Assembly: GCF_026107455.2 (NCBI RefSeq)
Contig: NZ_JAPCHY010000015.1
Span: 16,630 to 80,629 of the forward strand
Direction: 5' to 3'
DNA length: 64,000 nucleotides
Source: Xanthomonas chitinilytica
GTDB taxonomy: Bacteria; Pseudomonadota; Gammaproteobacteria; Xanthomonadales; Xanthomonadaceae
The position numbers and the translations under genes are program-made. Numbering within the stretch: position 1 is the stretch's first letter; the number at the start of each line of letters is the position of its first letter. A model generated the notes under the pieces. It was not told the origin of the DNA and made no database searches. It worked only from the letters and a program-made list of their open reading frames with translations. Below are positions 46,640 to 56,580 of this stretch, piece after piece.

Positions 46640-47959
46640 TTAACGCGCGGTACGGTAGGGGGACCAGGAAGGTTCCCGCACATCGCCATCGGCCAGCACC
46701 AGGCGCTGTCGCACCCGGGCGTCGGCCGATACCGCATACAACACACCACGGCCACCCTCGCGGGCGGCGTACAACACCATGCTGGCGTTCGGGGCGAAGC
46801 TGGGCGACTCGTCCAGCGACCCCGGCGACAGCGTGCTCCAGCGCGGCGACCCCAGGCTGCGGTCCATCAACGCGATCTTGTAGGTATTGCCACTGCCCTG
46901 CGCGACGGCAAGCTTGTTGCCGTCGAAAGACACGCTGGGGGTGGCGTTGTAGTTGCCCTGGAAGGTCACCCGGCTGGCGCTGCCGCCGCTGGCGGGCACC
47001 TGGTAGATCTGCGGGCGGCCGCCACGGTCGGAGGTGAAGTAGATCGAAGCGCCGTCCGGGGCCCAGGTCGGCTCGGTATCGATGCCGAAATGGTTGGTGA
47101 GCTGGGTCAGCTGCTTGCTGCCCAGGTCCATCACGTAGATCTCCGGGTTGCCGCTGCGCGACAGCGACAGCGCCAGGCGGCCGCCATCCGGCGAGAACGC
47201 CGGCGCGCCGTTGATGCCGCGGAAGCTGGACACCAGCTCGCGCGCGCCGGTGGCGATGTCCTGGATGTAGATCGAGGAGTTGCCGCGCTCGAAGCTGACG
47301 TAGGCCAGCTTGCGGCCGTCCGGGCTCCAGGTCGGCGACAGCAGCGGCTCGGCCGAGCGCACGATGACCTGCGGGTTGAAGCCGTCCGAGTCGGCGACCA
47401 TCAGCGCATAGCGCATGGCGCCGCCGCGGCCGCTGGCGGTGACGTAGGCGATGCGGGTCCAGAACGCGCCGCGCACGCCGAGGATCTTCTCGTAGATGGC
47501 ATCGGCCATCTGGTGGGCGACATCGCGCATGGCGTTGGTGCGGGCGGTCATCGCCAGGCCCAGCATGCGCTCGCCCTTGGCCACGTCGAACAGCTCGTAC
47601 TCGACCCGGTAGGCGCCCTCGCCGGCGTCGAGCACGCGCCCGACCACCAGGTAGTCCTGCTTCAGCGCGCGCCAAGTCGGGTATTGCACCTCGCTGCCGC
47701 GACTGGGGCGCTCGGCGATCTGGGTCTCGGGCAGGTTGCGGAACTGGCCGGAACGGTCCAGGTCGGCGCGGACCACCGCCGCCACGTCGGTCTGCGGCGC
47801 CGCGCCACTGCCCTGGTAGGCCATCGGCACCACCGTGATCGGCAGTGCGGAGGCATTGCCGCCGATGATGTCGATTTCCAGCCCCTGCTGCTGCGCCATG
47901 GCCGCAAACGGCAGGAACAGGGCAGTGATGACGGCAAGCCAGCGCGGCAATTTCTTCAT
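46640..47959 (-). CDS. tolB: Tol-Pal system beta-propeller protein TolB
   Basis: TolB is a periplasmic beta-propeller that binds Pal and TolA in cell constriction. The 439-residue product has a signal peptide ending AAMAQ, then an N-terminal domain with LEIDIIGGNASALPI and the repeated propeller segments PTWSPDGRKLAYVSFE, PAFSPDGGRLALSLS, PTWAPDGASIYFTSD and PSFAPNASMVLYAA. ATG 47959 is the natural start; the upstream frame is not signal-like. It lies between the extra TolA-domain gene and pal. Confidence 0.96.
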   Translation of the reverse strand: MKKLPRWLAVITALFLPFAAMAQQQGLEIDIIGGNASALPITVVPMAYQGSGAAPQTDVAAVVRADLDRSGQFRNLPETQIAERPSRGSEVQYPTWRALKQDYLVVGRVLDAGEGAYRVEYELFDVAKGERMLGLAMTARTNAMRDVAHQMADAIYEKILGVRGAFWTRIAYVTASGRGGAMRYALMVADSDGFNPQVIVRSAEPLLSPTWSPDGRKLAYVSFERGNSSIYIQDIATGARELVSSFRGINGAPAFSPDGGRLALSLSRSGNPEIYVMDLGSKQLTQLTNHFGIDTEPTWAPDGASIYFTSDRGGRPQIYQVPASGGSASRVTFQGNYNATPSVSFDGNKLAVAQGSGNTYKIALMDRSLGSPRWSTLSPGSLDESPSFAPNASMVLYAAREGGRGVLYAVSADARVRQRLVLADGDVREPSWSPYRTAR

Positions 47960-48146
47960 GGGTCGCTCAAGGGTCCGGACAGGAGACTGCAAGGGATAGC
48001 AGCACACAGGTGAATATTTTCGCAATCATGAACGAAGGCAGCGTGAAAACCGAGCCAGATATCGAAATTGCCCCCAAATCGTTCCACCACGGCCCCGGCA
48101 CCGGCAGCGACGCCACCCGCGGCGCTGCCGGGACCACCCCGCCCGC

Positions 48147-48551
48147 TCAGCCGCCGGGGGCCTCGAAGTTGAGGGTCAGCGTGCGCTGGAACATCCGCTC
48201 GAAGCCGCGGTACGGCAGCGGCTGCGCGCGCCACACCGCCTGCTCGAGCGCGCGCCGGCCTTCGGCGTCGTACGGGCAATCCACGGCGAAGTCGACATCC
48301 AGCACATCGCCGCCGGGCAACTGGCGGATCAGCAGCCGGCAACGCTGTCCCGCCGGCACCGTGTCGGGGTGTACCCAATGCTCGAGCAGCGACTGCCGGA
48401 TCGCCGTGCCGTAACGGGCCAGCAGGTCCTCGTCGCGAGGGTCCGCGTCCGAGGCCTGGGCGATGCCGGCCACGGCCAGCAACAGGAGCGAAGCGGCAAG
48501 CAGCCGGCACGCATGCCTGTGGAAGGGCCAGCCGATGGTCAGGGTCCGCAT
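48147..48551 (-). CDS. Stand-alone secreted TolA C-terminal-domain protein
   Basis: A 134-residue protein with a signal peptide (about 33 residues, ending AQAS), followed by one domain that matches the C-terminal domain of the neighbouring TolA. Over about 93 positions roughly 60 residues are identical by eye, including GQRCRL, IRQLPGG, CPYD and RAQPLP. It has no transmembrane anchor or coiled coil, so it should be free in the periplasm. It lies between tolA and tolB, in operon direction, with gaps of 124 bases upstream and 187 bases downstream. The TolA domain contacts TolB and outer-membrane partners. I have not seen a named function for such a copy. Confidence 0.85.
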   Translation of the reverse strand: MRTLTIGWPFHRHACRLLAASLLLLAVAGIAQASDADPRDEDLLARYGTAIRQSLLEHWVHPDTVPAGQRCRLLIRQLPGGDVLDVDFAVDCPYDAEGRRALEQAVWRAQPLPYRGFERMFQRTLTLNFEAPGG

Positions 48552-48675
48552 GTGGGGCAGCGCCGGGGGAAGGGAAGAGGTGTTCGTGTTACGGGAAGGA
48601 AGCCGACGAAGCGTGGCCTGGCCGGACCATGGCCGGGCCGCCGCTCCGGCACCGCAACGGCCGGAGGGAGCGGCA

Positions 48676-49749
48676 TCAGCGGTCCTGCGCCTCGAAGTTG
48701 AAGTTCAGCGTGCGCTGGAACACCGACTCGAAGCCGCGGAACGGCAACGGCTGCGCGCGCAGCACCGCAGCCTCGATCGAGCGCCGCCCGGCCTCGTCGT
48801 AGGGGCAGCCGGCAGCGACCTGGACCTCGACCACCTCGCCGCCCGGCAGCTGCCGGATCGTCAGCCGGCAGCGCTGGCCCAGCGGCACCGAATCCGGCCG
48901 CACCCACTGGTTGAGCACCGCCTGCTGGATCGCCGCGGCGTACCTGGCCGCCAGGTCGTCGCTGTTGCCGCCCTGCCCCGGTGTCGCCTGGGTCGAGCCG
49001 CTGGATGCGGCGGAGGCGGCGGCCGCCTGCCGCGCGCGCGCGTCGGCCACCTGCCGCAGCTTCTGCTCGGCCTGCTGCGCCTCCTTTTCCGCCTGCTCGC
49101 GCCGGGCGCGCAGTTCGGCCAGGCGCTTGGCCTTCTCCTGCTCGGCCTTGGCCTCGTTGGCCAGACGCTGTTCCTCGGCCAGCTTCTTCTGCCGGTCGGC
49201 CTCTTCCTGCTGCCTGGCCAGCCGCAGCTTCTGCTCGGCTTCCTCCACGCGCTTGCGCTCGGTCAGGTCGATCTGCTCCTGGCGGCGTTTGGCTTCCTGT
49301 TCCTGGCGGGCCTTCTCCTGCGAGACGGCCAGCGCGCTGACGCGCTCCTGGTCCACCGTATCCGGCTCGGCGATGCGTTCCTGCGCGTTGTGCTGCTGTG
49401 GCGTGGACGCATCCTGCGGGCGCGGCTCGGGCAACGGTTGCGGCGGCGGAATGGTGTCCTCCTCGACCGGTACCGGTTCGGGCTCGACCACCGGCTCGGG
49501 CAACGTCGGCAACTTCTCCGACTCGCGCAGCGCGCGCCGGGCCATGGACGCCTCGGCGGTCGAGACCGCCAGGCTGGCTTCCATCGTCATGTCGCCGGCG
49601 GCAGCCTCGACGCTGCGGGTCGGCGACCACAGCCAGGCCAGGGTGAACACCAGCGCCACCAGCACGTGGACGGCCAGCGCCAGCAGGACCGGGCGGGTCC
49701 AGCCTTCGCCGGAGGACCGCGGCAACGGCGGCAGCGCTTCAGCGTGCAT
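48676..49749 (-). CDS. tolA: Cell envelope integrity protein TolA
   Basis: TolA spans the periplasm and links the TolQR motor to TolB and Pal. The 357-residue product has one transmembrane helix (about residues 20-41, VLLALAVHVLVALVFTLAWL) and a Pro/Glu-rich part with VEPEPVPVEEDTIPPPQPLP. A long Glu/Lys/Ala/Arg coiled coil (about 135-245) and a C-terminal domain (about 262-357, AARYAAAIQQAVLNQW, RLTIRQLPGGEVVEVQV) follow. The start overlaps the end of tolR by eleven bases. The following gene is a second copy of the C-terminal domain. Confidence 0.94.
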   Translation of the reverse strand: MHAEALPPLPRSSGEGWTRPVLLALAVHVLVALVFTLAWLWSPTRSVEAAAGDMTMEASLAVSTAEASMARRALRESEKLPTLPEPVVEPEPVPVEEDTIPPPQPLPEPRPQDASTPQQHNAQERIAEPDTVDQERVSALAVSQEKARQEQEAKRRQEQIDLTERKRVEEAEQKLRLARQQEEADRQKKLAEEQRLANEAKAEQEKAKRLAELRARREQAEKEAQQAEQKLRQVADARARQAAAASAASSGSTQATPGQGGNSDDLAARYAAAIQQAVLNQWVRPDSVPLGQRCRLTIRQLPGGEVVEVQVAAGCPYDEAGRRSIEAAVLRAQPLPFRGFESVFQRTLNFNFEAQDR

Positions 49750-50176
49750 TGCCGCCCGCGTCGGTCAGCAGGCCCACCTTCTCGACCTTGGCGCGCTTGA
49801 GCGCGTCCATCGCGTCGATGACCTTTTCGTACGGCACGCTGCGGTCGGCAGCCACCACCACCCGGGTGTTCTTGTCCTGCGACACCAGCGCGGCCATCTG
49901 CGCCTGCAGCGTCGCCGCGTCCAGCTCGCGGGGCTGGTCCTCGGGCAGGGTCAGGCTCAGCTGGCCGTCGGCGCGCACCGCGACGATGACCGGGTCCTGT
50001 TTGCTCTCCAGCGCCTTGGCGGTGGAGCTGGGCAGCTCGACGTCGATGCTCAGGGTCAGCAGCGGCGCGGTCACCATGAAGATGATCAGCAGCACCAGCA
50101 TCACGTCGATGTACGGCACGACGTTGATCTCGGACTTGAGCTTGCGGCGCTTGCGGCGGGTGATGGCGGCAGTCAT
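49739..50176 (-). CDS. tolR: Tol-Pal system protein TolR
   Basis: TolR is the ExbD-family partner of TolQ in the proton-driven motor. The 145-residue product has one transmembrane helix near residues 18-38 (INVVPYIDVMLVLLIIFMVT), with the proton-path Asp in YIDVMLVLL. A periplasmic domain with the ADRSVPYEKVIDAMDALKRA element and the C-terminal VGLLTDA follows. It lies between tolQ (37-base gap) and tolA (11-base overlap). Confidence 0.96.
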   Translation of the reverse strand: MTAAITRRKRRKLKSEINVVPYIDVMLVLLIIFMVTAPLLTLSIDVELPSSTAKALESKQDPVIVAVRADGQLSLTLPEDQPRELDAATLQAQMAALVSQDKNTRVVVAADRSVPYEKVIDAMDALKRAKVEKVGLLTDAGGNAR

Positions 50177-50213
50177 GGATGGCTCCTGCGGGAACTGGCG
50201 AACGCGCGTGCGC

Positions 50214-50990
50214 TCACTCGTCGCCCGCGGTCTGGCGCTGCAGGATGGAGCTGAACTCCTCGGCGAAGGTCTCGAAACGCACCGACAGCCGTTCCACGCG
50301 GGTGGTGAAGCGGTTGTAGGCCCACACCGCCGGGATCGCCACGAACAGGCCGATGGCGGTGGCGAACAGCGCTTCGGAGATGCCCGGCGCGACCGAGGCG
50401 ATGCCGGCCGACTCGCCGCTGCTGATCATGTCGTGCATGGTCACCATGATGCCGAACACGGTGCCGACCAGGCCCACGTAGGGGGCGGTGGAACCGATGT
50501 TGGCCAGCAGCTCAAGGTTGCGCTCCAGCCCGTCCACTTCGCGGGCGTAGGTGGTGCGCATCGCGCGCTGGGCGCCTTCCAGCTGGGCGCGGCCATCCAG
50601 GCGGCGCTTGTCGCGCAGGCGGGTGAACTCGCGGAAGCCGCTTTCGAAGATCGCCTCCAGCCCGCCGACGGCGCGGTTGCGGTCGGTGGCGGCGGCATAC
50701 AGCTTGCCGAGGTCGGCGCCGGACCAGAAACGGTTCTCGAACTCGTCGGCGCTGCTGTTGGCCTGCTTGAACACCCGCGCCTTGCGGAAGATGATCACCC
50801 AGCTGATGAACGAGCCGGCCAGCAGCAGCAGCACGATCAGCTTGACCGGGAGGCTGGCCTTGAGCATCAGGTCCAGGTAGTTGATGCCGCCATGCGCGGC
50901 ACCGCCGATGGCCTGGGCAGCGGCGCTGGTGACGTCCTCCGGCAGGGCTTCCACCACGGTGGCCTGCAGGGCCAGGAGCAATGCGATCAT
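50214..50990 (-). CDS. tolQ: Tol-Pal system protein TolQ
   Basis: TolQ is the MotA/ExbB-family channel subunit of the Tol motor. The 258-residue product has three transmembrane helices: about residues 50-70 (LIVLLLLAGSFISWVIIF), then two in the C-terminal half (LLANIGSTAPYVGLVGTVFG, ISEALFATAIGLFVAIPAVW), with the proton-path residues Thr and Ala-rich faces in place. An N-terminal extension (about 30 residues) makes it longer than E. coli TolQ (230). It begins ten bases after ybgC, and the order ybgC-tolQRA is preserved. Confidence 0.95.
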   Translation of the reverse strand: MIALLLALQATVVEALPEDVTSAAAQAIGGAAHGGINYLDLMLKASLPVKLIVLLLLAGSFISWVIIFRKARVFKQANSSADEFENRFWSGADLGKLYAAATDRNRAVGGLEAIFESGFREFTRLRDKRRLDGRAQLEGAQRAMRTTYAREVDGLERNLELLANIGSTAPYVGLVGTVFGIMVTMHDMISSGESAGIASVAPGISEALFATAIGLFVAIPAVWAYNRFTTRVERLSVRFETFAEEFSSILQRQTAGDE

Positions 50991-51000
50991 CCGTTGTTCC

Positions 51001-51432
51001 TCAGTGTTCGGATTCTTTGGTTTCGAGTTCTTTCAACGTCCGGTACAGCGTGTCGTCCATGCCGCGCGGGCGGAAGTCCTGCGCCGAGAGCGCGGCGATC
51101 CGCACCTCGGCGGTCAGCAGCAGCTCGTCGCCGCGCCGCACCGACTGCGCGAACAGCAGGCTGGCGCGCTTGCAGGCGACCAGCGCGACCGCGACCTCCA
51201 GCGCATCGTCCAGCCGCGCCGGCTTGAGGAAATCCATCCGCATCGAGCGCACCGCGAACACCAGGTCGTGCTCGCTGCGCATGCGTTCCTGGCCGTACCC
51301 CAGCGCCCGCATCCATTCGGTGCGCGCCCGTTCCATGAAGGCGACGTAGCGGGCGTGGTAGACCACCCCGCCAGCGTCGGTATCTTCCCAGTAGATGCGT
51401 GTCGGCCAACTGAACCGGGCTTCAATCGACAT
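51001..51432 (-). CDS. ybgC: Tol-Pal-associated acyl-CoA thioesterase YbgC
   Basis: YbgC is a hot-dog-fold thioesterase active on acyl-CoA, linked to phospholipid metabolism. The 143-residue product has the signature [20 protein letters not shown] at about residues 11-30, with the catalytic Asp in DTDAGG, then [13 protein letters not shown]. The start overlaps the end of ruvB by eleven bases. It leads into tolQ, the usual Tol-Pal operon order. The length is close to E. coli YbgC (134). Confidence 0.95.
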   Translation of the reverse strand: MSIEARFSWPTRIYWEDTDAGGVVYHARYVAFMERARTEWMRALGYGQERMRSEHDLVFAVRSMRMDFLKPARLDDALEVAVALVACKRASLLFAQSVRRGDELLLTAEVRIAALSAQDFRPRGMDDTLYRTLKELETKESEH

Positions 51433-52462
51433 CGGGCTGCTCCACGAACAGGTCGGCCGGCGCCGCCTTGGGCTTCAGCCCCATGTGCCGGTAGGCCTTG
51501 TGGGTGGCCATGCGGCCGCGCGCGGTGCGCACCAGGAAGCCCTGCTGGATCAGGTACGGCTCGACCACGTCCTCCAGGGTGCCGCGCTCCTCGGACAGCG
51601 CCGCGGCCAGCGACTCGATCCCGACCGGGCCGCCATCGAAGTAGTCGACCATGGTCCGCAGCAGGCGCCGGTCGAGTTCGTCGAAGCCTTCCGGGTCGAC
51701 CTTGAGCATCTGCATCGCCGCCTGCGCCACGTCCTGGTCGATGTGGCCGCTGGCCTTGACCTGGGCGTAGTCGCGCACCCGCCGCAGCAGCCGGTTGGCG
51801 ATGCGCGGGGTGCCGCGCGAGCGCCGCGCGATCTCGCCGGCGCCTTCGGCGGTGCAGTCGATGCCGAGGATGCCGGCCGAGCGCCGCACGATCCGGGTCA
51901 GTTCCTCGGCCGAGTAGAACTCCAGCCGCTGGACGATGCCGAAGCGGTCGCGCAGCGGCGCGGTCAGCAGCCCGGCGCGGGTGGTGGCGCCGATCAGGGT
52001 GAACGGCGGCAGGTCGATCTTGATCGAGCGGGCGGCAGGGCCCTCGCCGATCATGATGTCGATCTGGAAGTCCTCCATCGCCGGGTACAGCACTTCCTCC
52101 ACCACCGGCGACAGGCGGTGGATCTCGTCGACGAACAGCACGTCGTGCGGCTGCAGGTTGGTCAGCAGCGCGGCCAGGTCGCCGGCCTTCTCGATCACCG
52201 GGCCGGAGGTCATGCGCAGGCTGACCCCCAGCTCGTTGGCGATGACGTGGCTCAGGGTAGTCTTGCCCAGCCCGGGCGGGCCGAAGATCAGCACATGGTC
52301 CAGCGCGTCGCCGCGGGCCTTGGCCGCCTCGATGTAGATCGACAGCTGCTCGCGCACCGGCACCTGGCCGAGATAGTCGGCCAGCCGGCGGGGGCGGATG
52401 CTGGCGTCGGCGGCGTCATCCTCTCGGGTGGCGCCGGCGCCGATGATGCGGTCTTCGGTCAT
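51422..52462 (-). CDS. ruvB: Holliday junction branch migration helicase RuvB
   Basis: RuvB is the hexameric motor that drives branch migration with RuvA. The 346-residue product has [14 protein letters not shown] near the start and Walker [21 protein letters not shown] at about residues 56-75. Walker [18 protein letters not shown], the sensor 1 region [20 protein letters not shown] and a C-terminal winged helix follow. The ATG is at 52462, since conserved sequence begins just after it. It is separated from ruvA by kup, a break in the usual ruvC-ruvA-ruvB order. Confidence 0.97.
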   Translation of the reverse strand: MTEDRIIGAGATREDDAADASIRPRRLADYLGQVPVREQLSIYIEAAKARGDALDHVLIFGPPGLGKTTLSHVIANELGVSLRMTSGPVIEKAGDLAALLTNLQPHDVLFVDEIHRLSPVVEEVLYPAMEDFQIDIMIGEGPAARSIKIDLPPFTLIGATTRAGLLTAPLRDRFGIVQRLEFYSAEELTRIVRRSAGILGIDCTAEGAGEIARRSRGTPRIANRLLRRVRDYAQVKASGHIDQDVAQAAMQMLKVDPEGFDELDRRLLRTMVDYFDGGPVGIESLAAALSEERGTLEDVVEPYLIQQGFLVRTARGRMATHKAYRHMGLKPKAAPADLFVEQPDVD

Positions 52463-52508
52463 GGGCCAATTATGCGGGAACTGCGCGGCCAGAACCGGGG
52501 GTTCCCAC

Positions 52509-54428
52509 TCAGATCTCCACCTGCGCGCCCAGTTCCACCAGCCGGTTGCCGGGGATGCGGAAGAACCCGGTGGCCGGGGCGGCATTGCGGTGCATCAGCG
52601 CGAACAGCTTGTCGCGCCAGATCGGCATGCCGCGGTTGGCGCTAGAGACGATGGTCTCGCGGCTGGCGAAGAAGGTGGTGTCCATCGGATCGAAGTAGAC
52701 GCCGCCGTGGTCGCACGAGCGCATCAGCGCCAGCGGCACGTCCGGGGTCTCCATGAAGCCGAAGCGGACGTAGATGCGGTAGAACTCGTCGCCCACCGGC
52801 TCGATCTTCAGCCGCCTGTCGGACGGCGCGTAGGGAACCGGCAGCGTCTCCACGTGCAGGAACACGTTGCGCTCGTGCAGCACCTTGTTGTGCTTGAGGT
52901 TGTGCATCAGCGCATGCGGCACCACGCTGGGGTCGGCGGTGAGGAACACCGCGGTGCCCTGCACCCGCACCGGCGGCGCCAGCATCAGCCCCGGCAGGAA
53001 GGCGTCGATGCCGATGCCGTCCTTGCGGATCTCCTCGCGCAGCAGTTCGCGGCCGCGGCGCCAGGTGCGCATCAGCGTGAACAGCACGATGCCCAGCACC
53101 ACCGGGAACCAGGCGCCCTGCAGCAGCTTGGCGCCGTTGGCGACGACGAAGGCCAGGTCGATGAAGAAGAACGGCACGCACAGCGGCAAGATCCAGCGCC
53201 GCGCCTTCGGCCACAGCGCGCGCGCCACCAGCGCCAGCAGCAGGGTGTCGATCAGCATCGTCGCCGATACCGAGATGCCGTAGGCCACCGCCAGGTTGGA
53301 CGAACTGCGGAACGCCAGCACCAGCCCGATCACCATCGCCGCCAGCCCCCAGTTGATGCCCGGGATGTAGATCTGGCCGATGGTGTCGTGCGAGGTGTGC
53401 TTGATCCGCATGCGCGGGATGTAGCCCAGCTGCATCGCCTGCCGCGACACCGAGAACGCACCGGTGATCACCGACTGCGAGGCGATCACCGCGGCCATCG
53501 TCGCCAGCACGATCATCGGGTACAGCGCCCACTCCGGCACCGCCTCGTAGAACGGGTTCTTGACCGCCTCGGGGTGCTCCAGCACCAGCGCGCCCTGCCC
53601 CAGGTAGTTGAGCACCAGGCACGGCAGCACGAAGAAGTACCAGGCGTGGCGGATCGGCGGCGCGCCGAAGTGGCCCATGTCGGCATACAGCGCCTCGCCG
53701 CCGGTCACCGCCAGCACCACCGCGCCGAGGATGAAGATGCCGTGCCAGCCGTGCTCCACGAAGAACCGCGCCGCCCACCACGGATTGAAGGCCTTGAGCA
53801 CCTCCGGCGCGGCGACGATGTTCCAGATGCCGATCGCCGCCAGCGCCAGGAACCAGACCGTGGTGACCGGCCCGAACACCTTGCCCACCTTCTCGGTGCC
53901 GAAGCGCTGCGCCGCGAACACCAGCACCAGCACCACCAGGGTGATCGGCACCACGAAGTGGTGCAGCCCCGGCGCGGCCACCTCCAGGCCCTCGACCGCG
54001 CCCAGCACCGAGATCGCCGGGGTGATGACGCCGTCGCCGAAGAACAGCGAGGCGCCGAAGATGCCGAGGATGCCGACCACGTAGGCCGAGCGCGAGCCGT
54101 TGCGCAGCGTGCGCTGGGCCAGCGCCATCAGCGCCATGATGCCGCCCTCGCCGTCGTTGTCGGCGCGCATGATGATGGTGACGTACTTCAGCGTGACCAC
54201 GATCATCAGCGCCCAGAACGCCAGCGACAGCACCCCGAGCACGGTGTCGTGGTCGCTGTTGAGACCGTAGTGCGGCGAGAACGCCTCCTTCAGCGTATAC
54301 AACGGGCTGGTACCGATGTCGCCGAACACCACGCCGATGGCGCCGATGATCAGCGCCAGGCCGCCGGCGGGTCCGCCATGGCCGGAATGCGGACCGGCAG
54401 CGGCAGGCTGGGAAGGGGCTTGGGACAT
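52509..54428 (-). CDS. kup: Kup-family low-affinity potassium transporter
   Basis: Kup is a proton-coupled potassium uptake protein of the inner membrane. The 639-residue product opens with [25 protein letters not shown] and has about twelve hydrophobic segments to residue 460. A hydrophilic C-terminal domain with [21 protein letters not shown] and [15 protein letters not shown] completes it, all typical. The N-terminal 20 residues (Pro/Ala/Gly) are extra. It lies between ruvA and ruvB in the same direction. Confidence 0.96.
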   Translation of the reverse strand: MSQAPSQPAAAGPHSGHGGPAGGLALIIGAIGVVFGDIGTSPLYTLKEAFSPHYGLNSDHDTVLGVLSLAFWALMIVVTLKYVTIIMRADNDGEGGIMALMALAQRTLRNGSRSAYVVGILGIFGASLFFGDGVITPAISVLGAVEGLEVAAPGLHHFVVPITLVVLVLVFAAQRFGTEKVGKVFGPVTTVWFLALAAIGIWNIVAAPEVLKAFNPWWAARFFVEHGWHGIFILGAVVLAVTGGEALYADMGHFGAPPIRHAWYFFVLPCLVLNYLGQGALVLEHPEAVKNPFYEAVPEWALYPMIVLATMAAVIASQSVITGAFSVSRQAMQLGYIPRMRIKHTSHDTIGQIYIPGINWGLAAMVIGLVLAFRSSSNLAVAYGISVSATMLIDTLLLALVARALWPKARRWILPLCVPFFFIDLAFVVANGAKLLQGAWFPVVLGIVLFTLMRTWRRGRELLREEIRKDGIGIDAFLPGLMLAPPVRVQGTAVFLTADPSVVPHALMHNLKHNKVLHERNVFLHVETLPVPYAPSDRRLKIEPVGDEFYRIYVRFGFMETPDVPLALMRSCDHGGVYFDPMDTTFFASRETIVSSANRGMPIWRDKLFALMHRNAAPATGFFRIPGNRLVELGAQVEI

Positions 54429-54477
54429 GTCGCTCTCAGGTTAGCGCCGGGCCGCGTGAAGAAGGAGGCTGCGCCGC

Positions 54478-55065
54478 TCAGCGCAGCGCCGACTGCAGCG
54501 CCTTGCGGATCACGGTGGCGACATCGTCGCCGTCGCCGGCGGCATCGCGCGCCATCTTCGCCGCCTCGGCCGGCTTGTAGCCCAGCTGCTGCAGCGCCAC
54601 CGTCGCCTCCGATACCGGGTCGTTGCCCATCTGCCCGGCGATCGGCGCGCCGCCACCGCTGAAGTTCGCGGCGCGGTCGCGCAGTTCCACCACCATGCGC
54701 TCGGCGGTCTTCTTGCCGATGCCCGGAATGCGGGTCAACGCGGTGATGTCGCCGGCCTGGATCAGCCGCGCGAACTCGTCGACGCTGGCACCGGACAACA
54801 CCGCCAGCGCGATCTTGGCGCCGATGCCGCTGACCTTCTGCACGTCGCGGAACAACCGCCGCTCGCCCTCGCGCAGGAAGCCGTACAGCGACACGCTGTC
54901 CTCCTTCTGCGCGTAGTGGGTGAACAGCACCACCTCGCGGCCGACCTCGGGCAGGTCGTAGAAGGTGCTCATCGGCGCCTCCAGCTCGTAGCCGACGCCG
55001 TTGACGTCGATCATCAGCCACGGGGGCTGTTTGTAGACCAGCAGGCCGCGCAGTCGTCCGATCAT
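54478..55065 (-). CDS. ruvA: Holliday junction DNA-binding protein RuvA
   Basis: RuvA binds the four-way junction and recruits RuvB. The 195-residue product has an N-terminal OB domain ([23 protein letters not shown] [11 protein letters not shown]), then the helix-hairpin-helix region ([34 protein letters not shown]) and the C-terminal UBA-like domain ([20 protein letters not shown]) that contacts RuvB. It follows ruvC by 79 bases. Confidence 0.97.
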   Translation of the reverse strand: MIGRLRGLLVYKQPPWLMIDVNGVGYELEAPMSTFYDLPEVGREVVLFTHYAQKEDSVSLYGFLREGERRLFRDVQKVSGIGAKIALAVLSGASVDEFARLIQAGDITALTRIPGIGKKTAERMVVELRDRAANFSGGGAPIAGQMGNDPVSEATVALQQLGYKPAEAAKMARDAAGDGDDVATVIRKALQSALR

Positions 55066-55144
55066 GGATTCCGCCTAGACAGGGTGGGTGACGAAGGCTG
55101 CCGCCAGGTACGGCAGCACGGTGATCCGGAACCGCGCCACGGGC

Positions 55145-55666
55145 TCATTTGCGGCTCCAGGCCTGGCGGGTACCGACACCCAGCCGCGCCGCGGTGGCGC
55201 GCACGTGGGCGTGGGTGATGGCCACCGCCAGCGCGTCGGCGGCGTCGGCCTGCAGCTTGCCGCTCAGGTTGAGCATCAGCCCGACCATGTGCTGCACCTG
55301 TTGCTTCTCGGCGCCGCCGCGGCCGACCACCGCCAGCTTGATCTCGGAGGCGGCGTACTCGTGCACCGGCAGGTCGCGCATGACCACCGCGCAGATCGCC
55401 GCACCGCGCGCCTGGCCCAGCTTGAGCGCCGAATCGGGATTGCGGGCCATGAACACCTTCTCGATCGCCACTTCCTGCGGCCGGTACTCCTCGATCAGTT
55501 CGGCCAGCCCGACGACCAGCTTCTTCAGCCGCTGCGCGAAGTCGCCGGCGCCCAGCAGCACCAGCGGTGCGTGGTAGACGTGGCTGGCGCGGCCACCGGA
55601 GTCGATGTCGATGATGCCGACCCCGGTGCGCTGCGAGCCGGGGTCGATACCGAGGATGCGGGTCAT
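55145..55666 (-). CDS. ruvC: Crossover junction endodeoxyribonuclease RuvC
   Basis: RuvC cuts Holliday junctions symmetrically. The 173-residue product starts with [16 protein letters not shown], carrying the first catalytic Asp. It also has [11 protein letters not shown] with a catalytic Glu, [21 protein letters not shown] and the C-terminal [14 protein letters not shown], with the last acidic residues. ATG 55666 is chosen because conserved sequence begins there; the upstream frame is spurious. It lies between yebC and ruvA. Confidence 0.97.
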   Translation of the reverse strand: MTRILGIDPGSQRTGVGIIDIDSGGRASHVYHAPLVLLGAGDFAQRLKKLVVGLAELIEEYRPQEVAIEKVFMARNPDSALKLGQARGAAICAVVMRDLPVHEYAASEIKLAVVGRGGAEKQQVQHMVGLMLNLSGKLQADAADALAVAITHAHVRATAARLGVGTRQAWSRK

Positions 55667-55783
55667 CGCCGCGGGCAGCACCGGGTCTGGAACAACGCGC
55701 GCAACCCGCTGGAACGGGCGCGCGCCGGCGCGGCGCGGCGGATGCACACCGCCACGCCGTTGCCGCCCTGCGGCCGGCGCTGC

Positions 55784-56515
55784 CTACGCATACGCGTCGG
55801 CGCCCAGCTCGGCGTTGGAGTAGACGTTCTGCACGTCGTCCAGGTCCTCGAGCATGTCCAGCAGCTTCTTCACCTGCAGCGCCACGTCGCCCTCGACCTT
55901 GATGTCGTTGTCGGCGCGGAAGGTGATCTCGGCATGGTCGGCGACCAGGCCGGCGGCCTCCATCGCGTCCTTCACCGACTGGAACGTCTCCGGCGCGGTG
56001 ACCACGTCGATCGAACCGTCGTCCGGATAGACCACGATGTCGTCGGCGCCGGCCTCGATCGCGGCCTCGGTGATCTTCTCCTCATCGGCGCCGGGGGCGA
56101 AGCTGAGCGCGCCCAGGCGCTTGAACATGAAGGCCACCGAGCCTTCGGTGCCCATGTTGCCGCCGCACTTGCTGAAGGCGTGGCGCACGTCGGCCACGGT
56201 ACGCACGCGGTTGTCGGTCAGGCAGTCGACGATCACCGCCACGCCGCCGGGGGCGTAGCCCTCGTAGCGCACTTCCTCGTACTCGACGCCTTCCAGCTCG
56301 CCGGTGGCCTTCTTGATGGCGCGCTCGATCACGTCCTTGGACATGTTCGCGGCCAGGCCCTTGTCCATCGCCACGCGCAGGCGCGGGTTGTTGTTGGGGT
56401 CGCCTCCACCGCCGCGGGCGGCCACGCCGATCTCGCGGATGATCTTGGTGAAAATCTTGCCGCGCTTCGCGTCGGACGCGTTCTTGCGGGCTTCGATGGA
56501 GGGGCCTCTACCCAT
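55784..56515 (-). CDS. yebC: YebC/PmpR-family transcriptional regulatory protein
   Basis: A 243-residue YebC-family DNA-binding protein; recent work also ties the family to translation of poly-proline stretches. Diagnostic elements are [20 protein letters not shown] at about residues 18-37, [40 protein letters not shown] and [20 protein letters not shown] at about 120-140. ATG 56515 replaces a start four codons upstream. It leads the ruvC-ruvA order. The family usually begins with MAGHSKW, but this one has MGRGPSIE, the variant N-terminus seen in part of the family. Confidence 0.95.
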   Translation of the reverse strand: MGRGPSIEARKNASDAKRGKIFTKIIREIGVAARGGGGDPNNNPRLRVAMDKGLAANMSKDVIERAIKKATGELEGVEYEEVRYEGYAPGGVAVIVDCLTDNRVRTVADVRHAFSKCGGNMGTEGSVAFMFKRLGALSFAPGADEEKITEAAIEAGADDIVVYPDDGSIDVVTAPETFQSVKDAMEAAGLVADHAEITFRADNDIKVEGDVALQVKKLLDMLEDLDDVQNVYSNAELGADAYA

Positions 56516-56580
56516 GGGACTTTCCATACATCTGCAGGGAACAGGGCGCGAATTCTACCCGATCCCCGCCGGCGGCTCCG

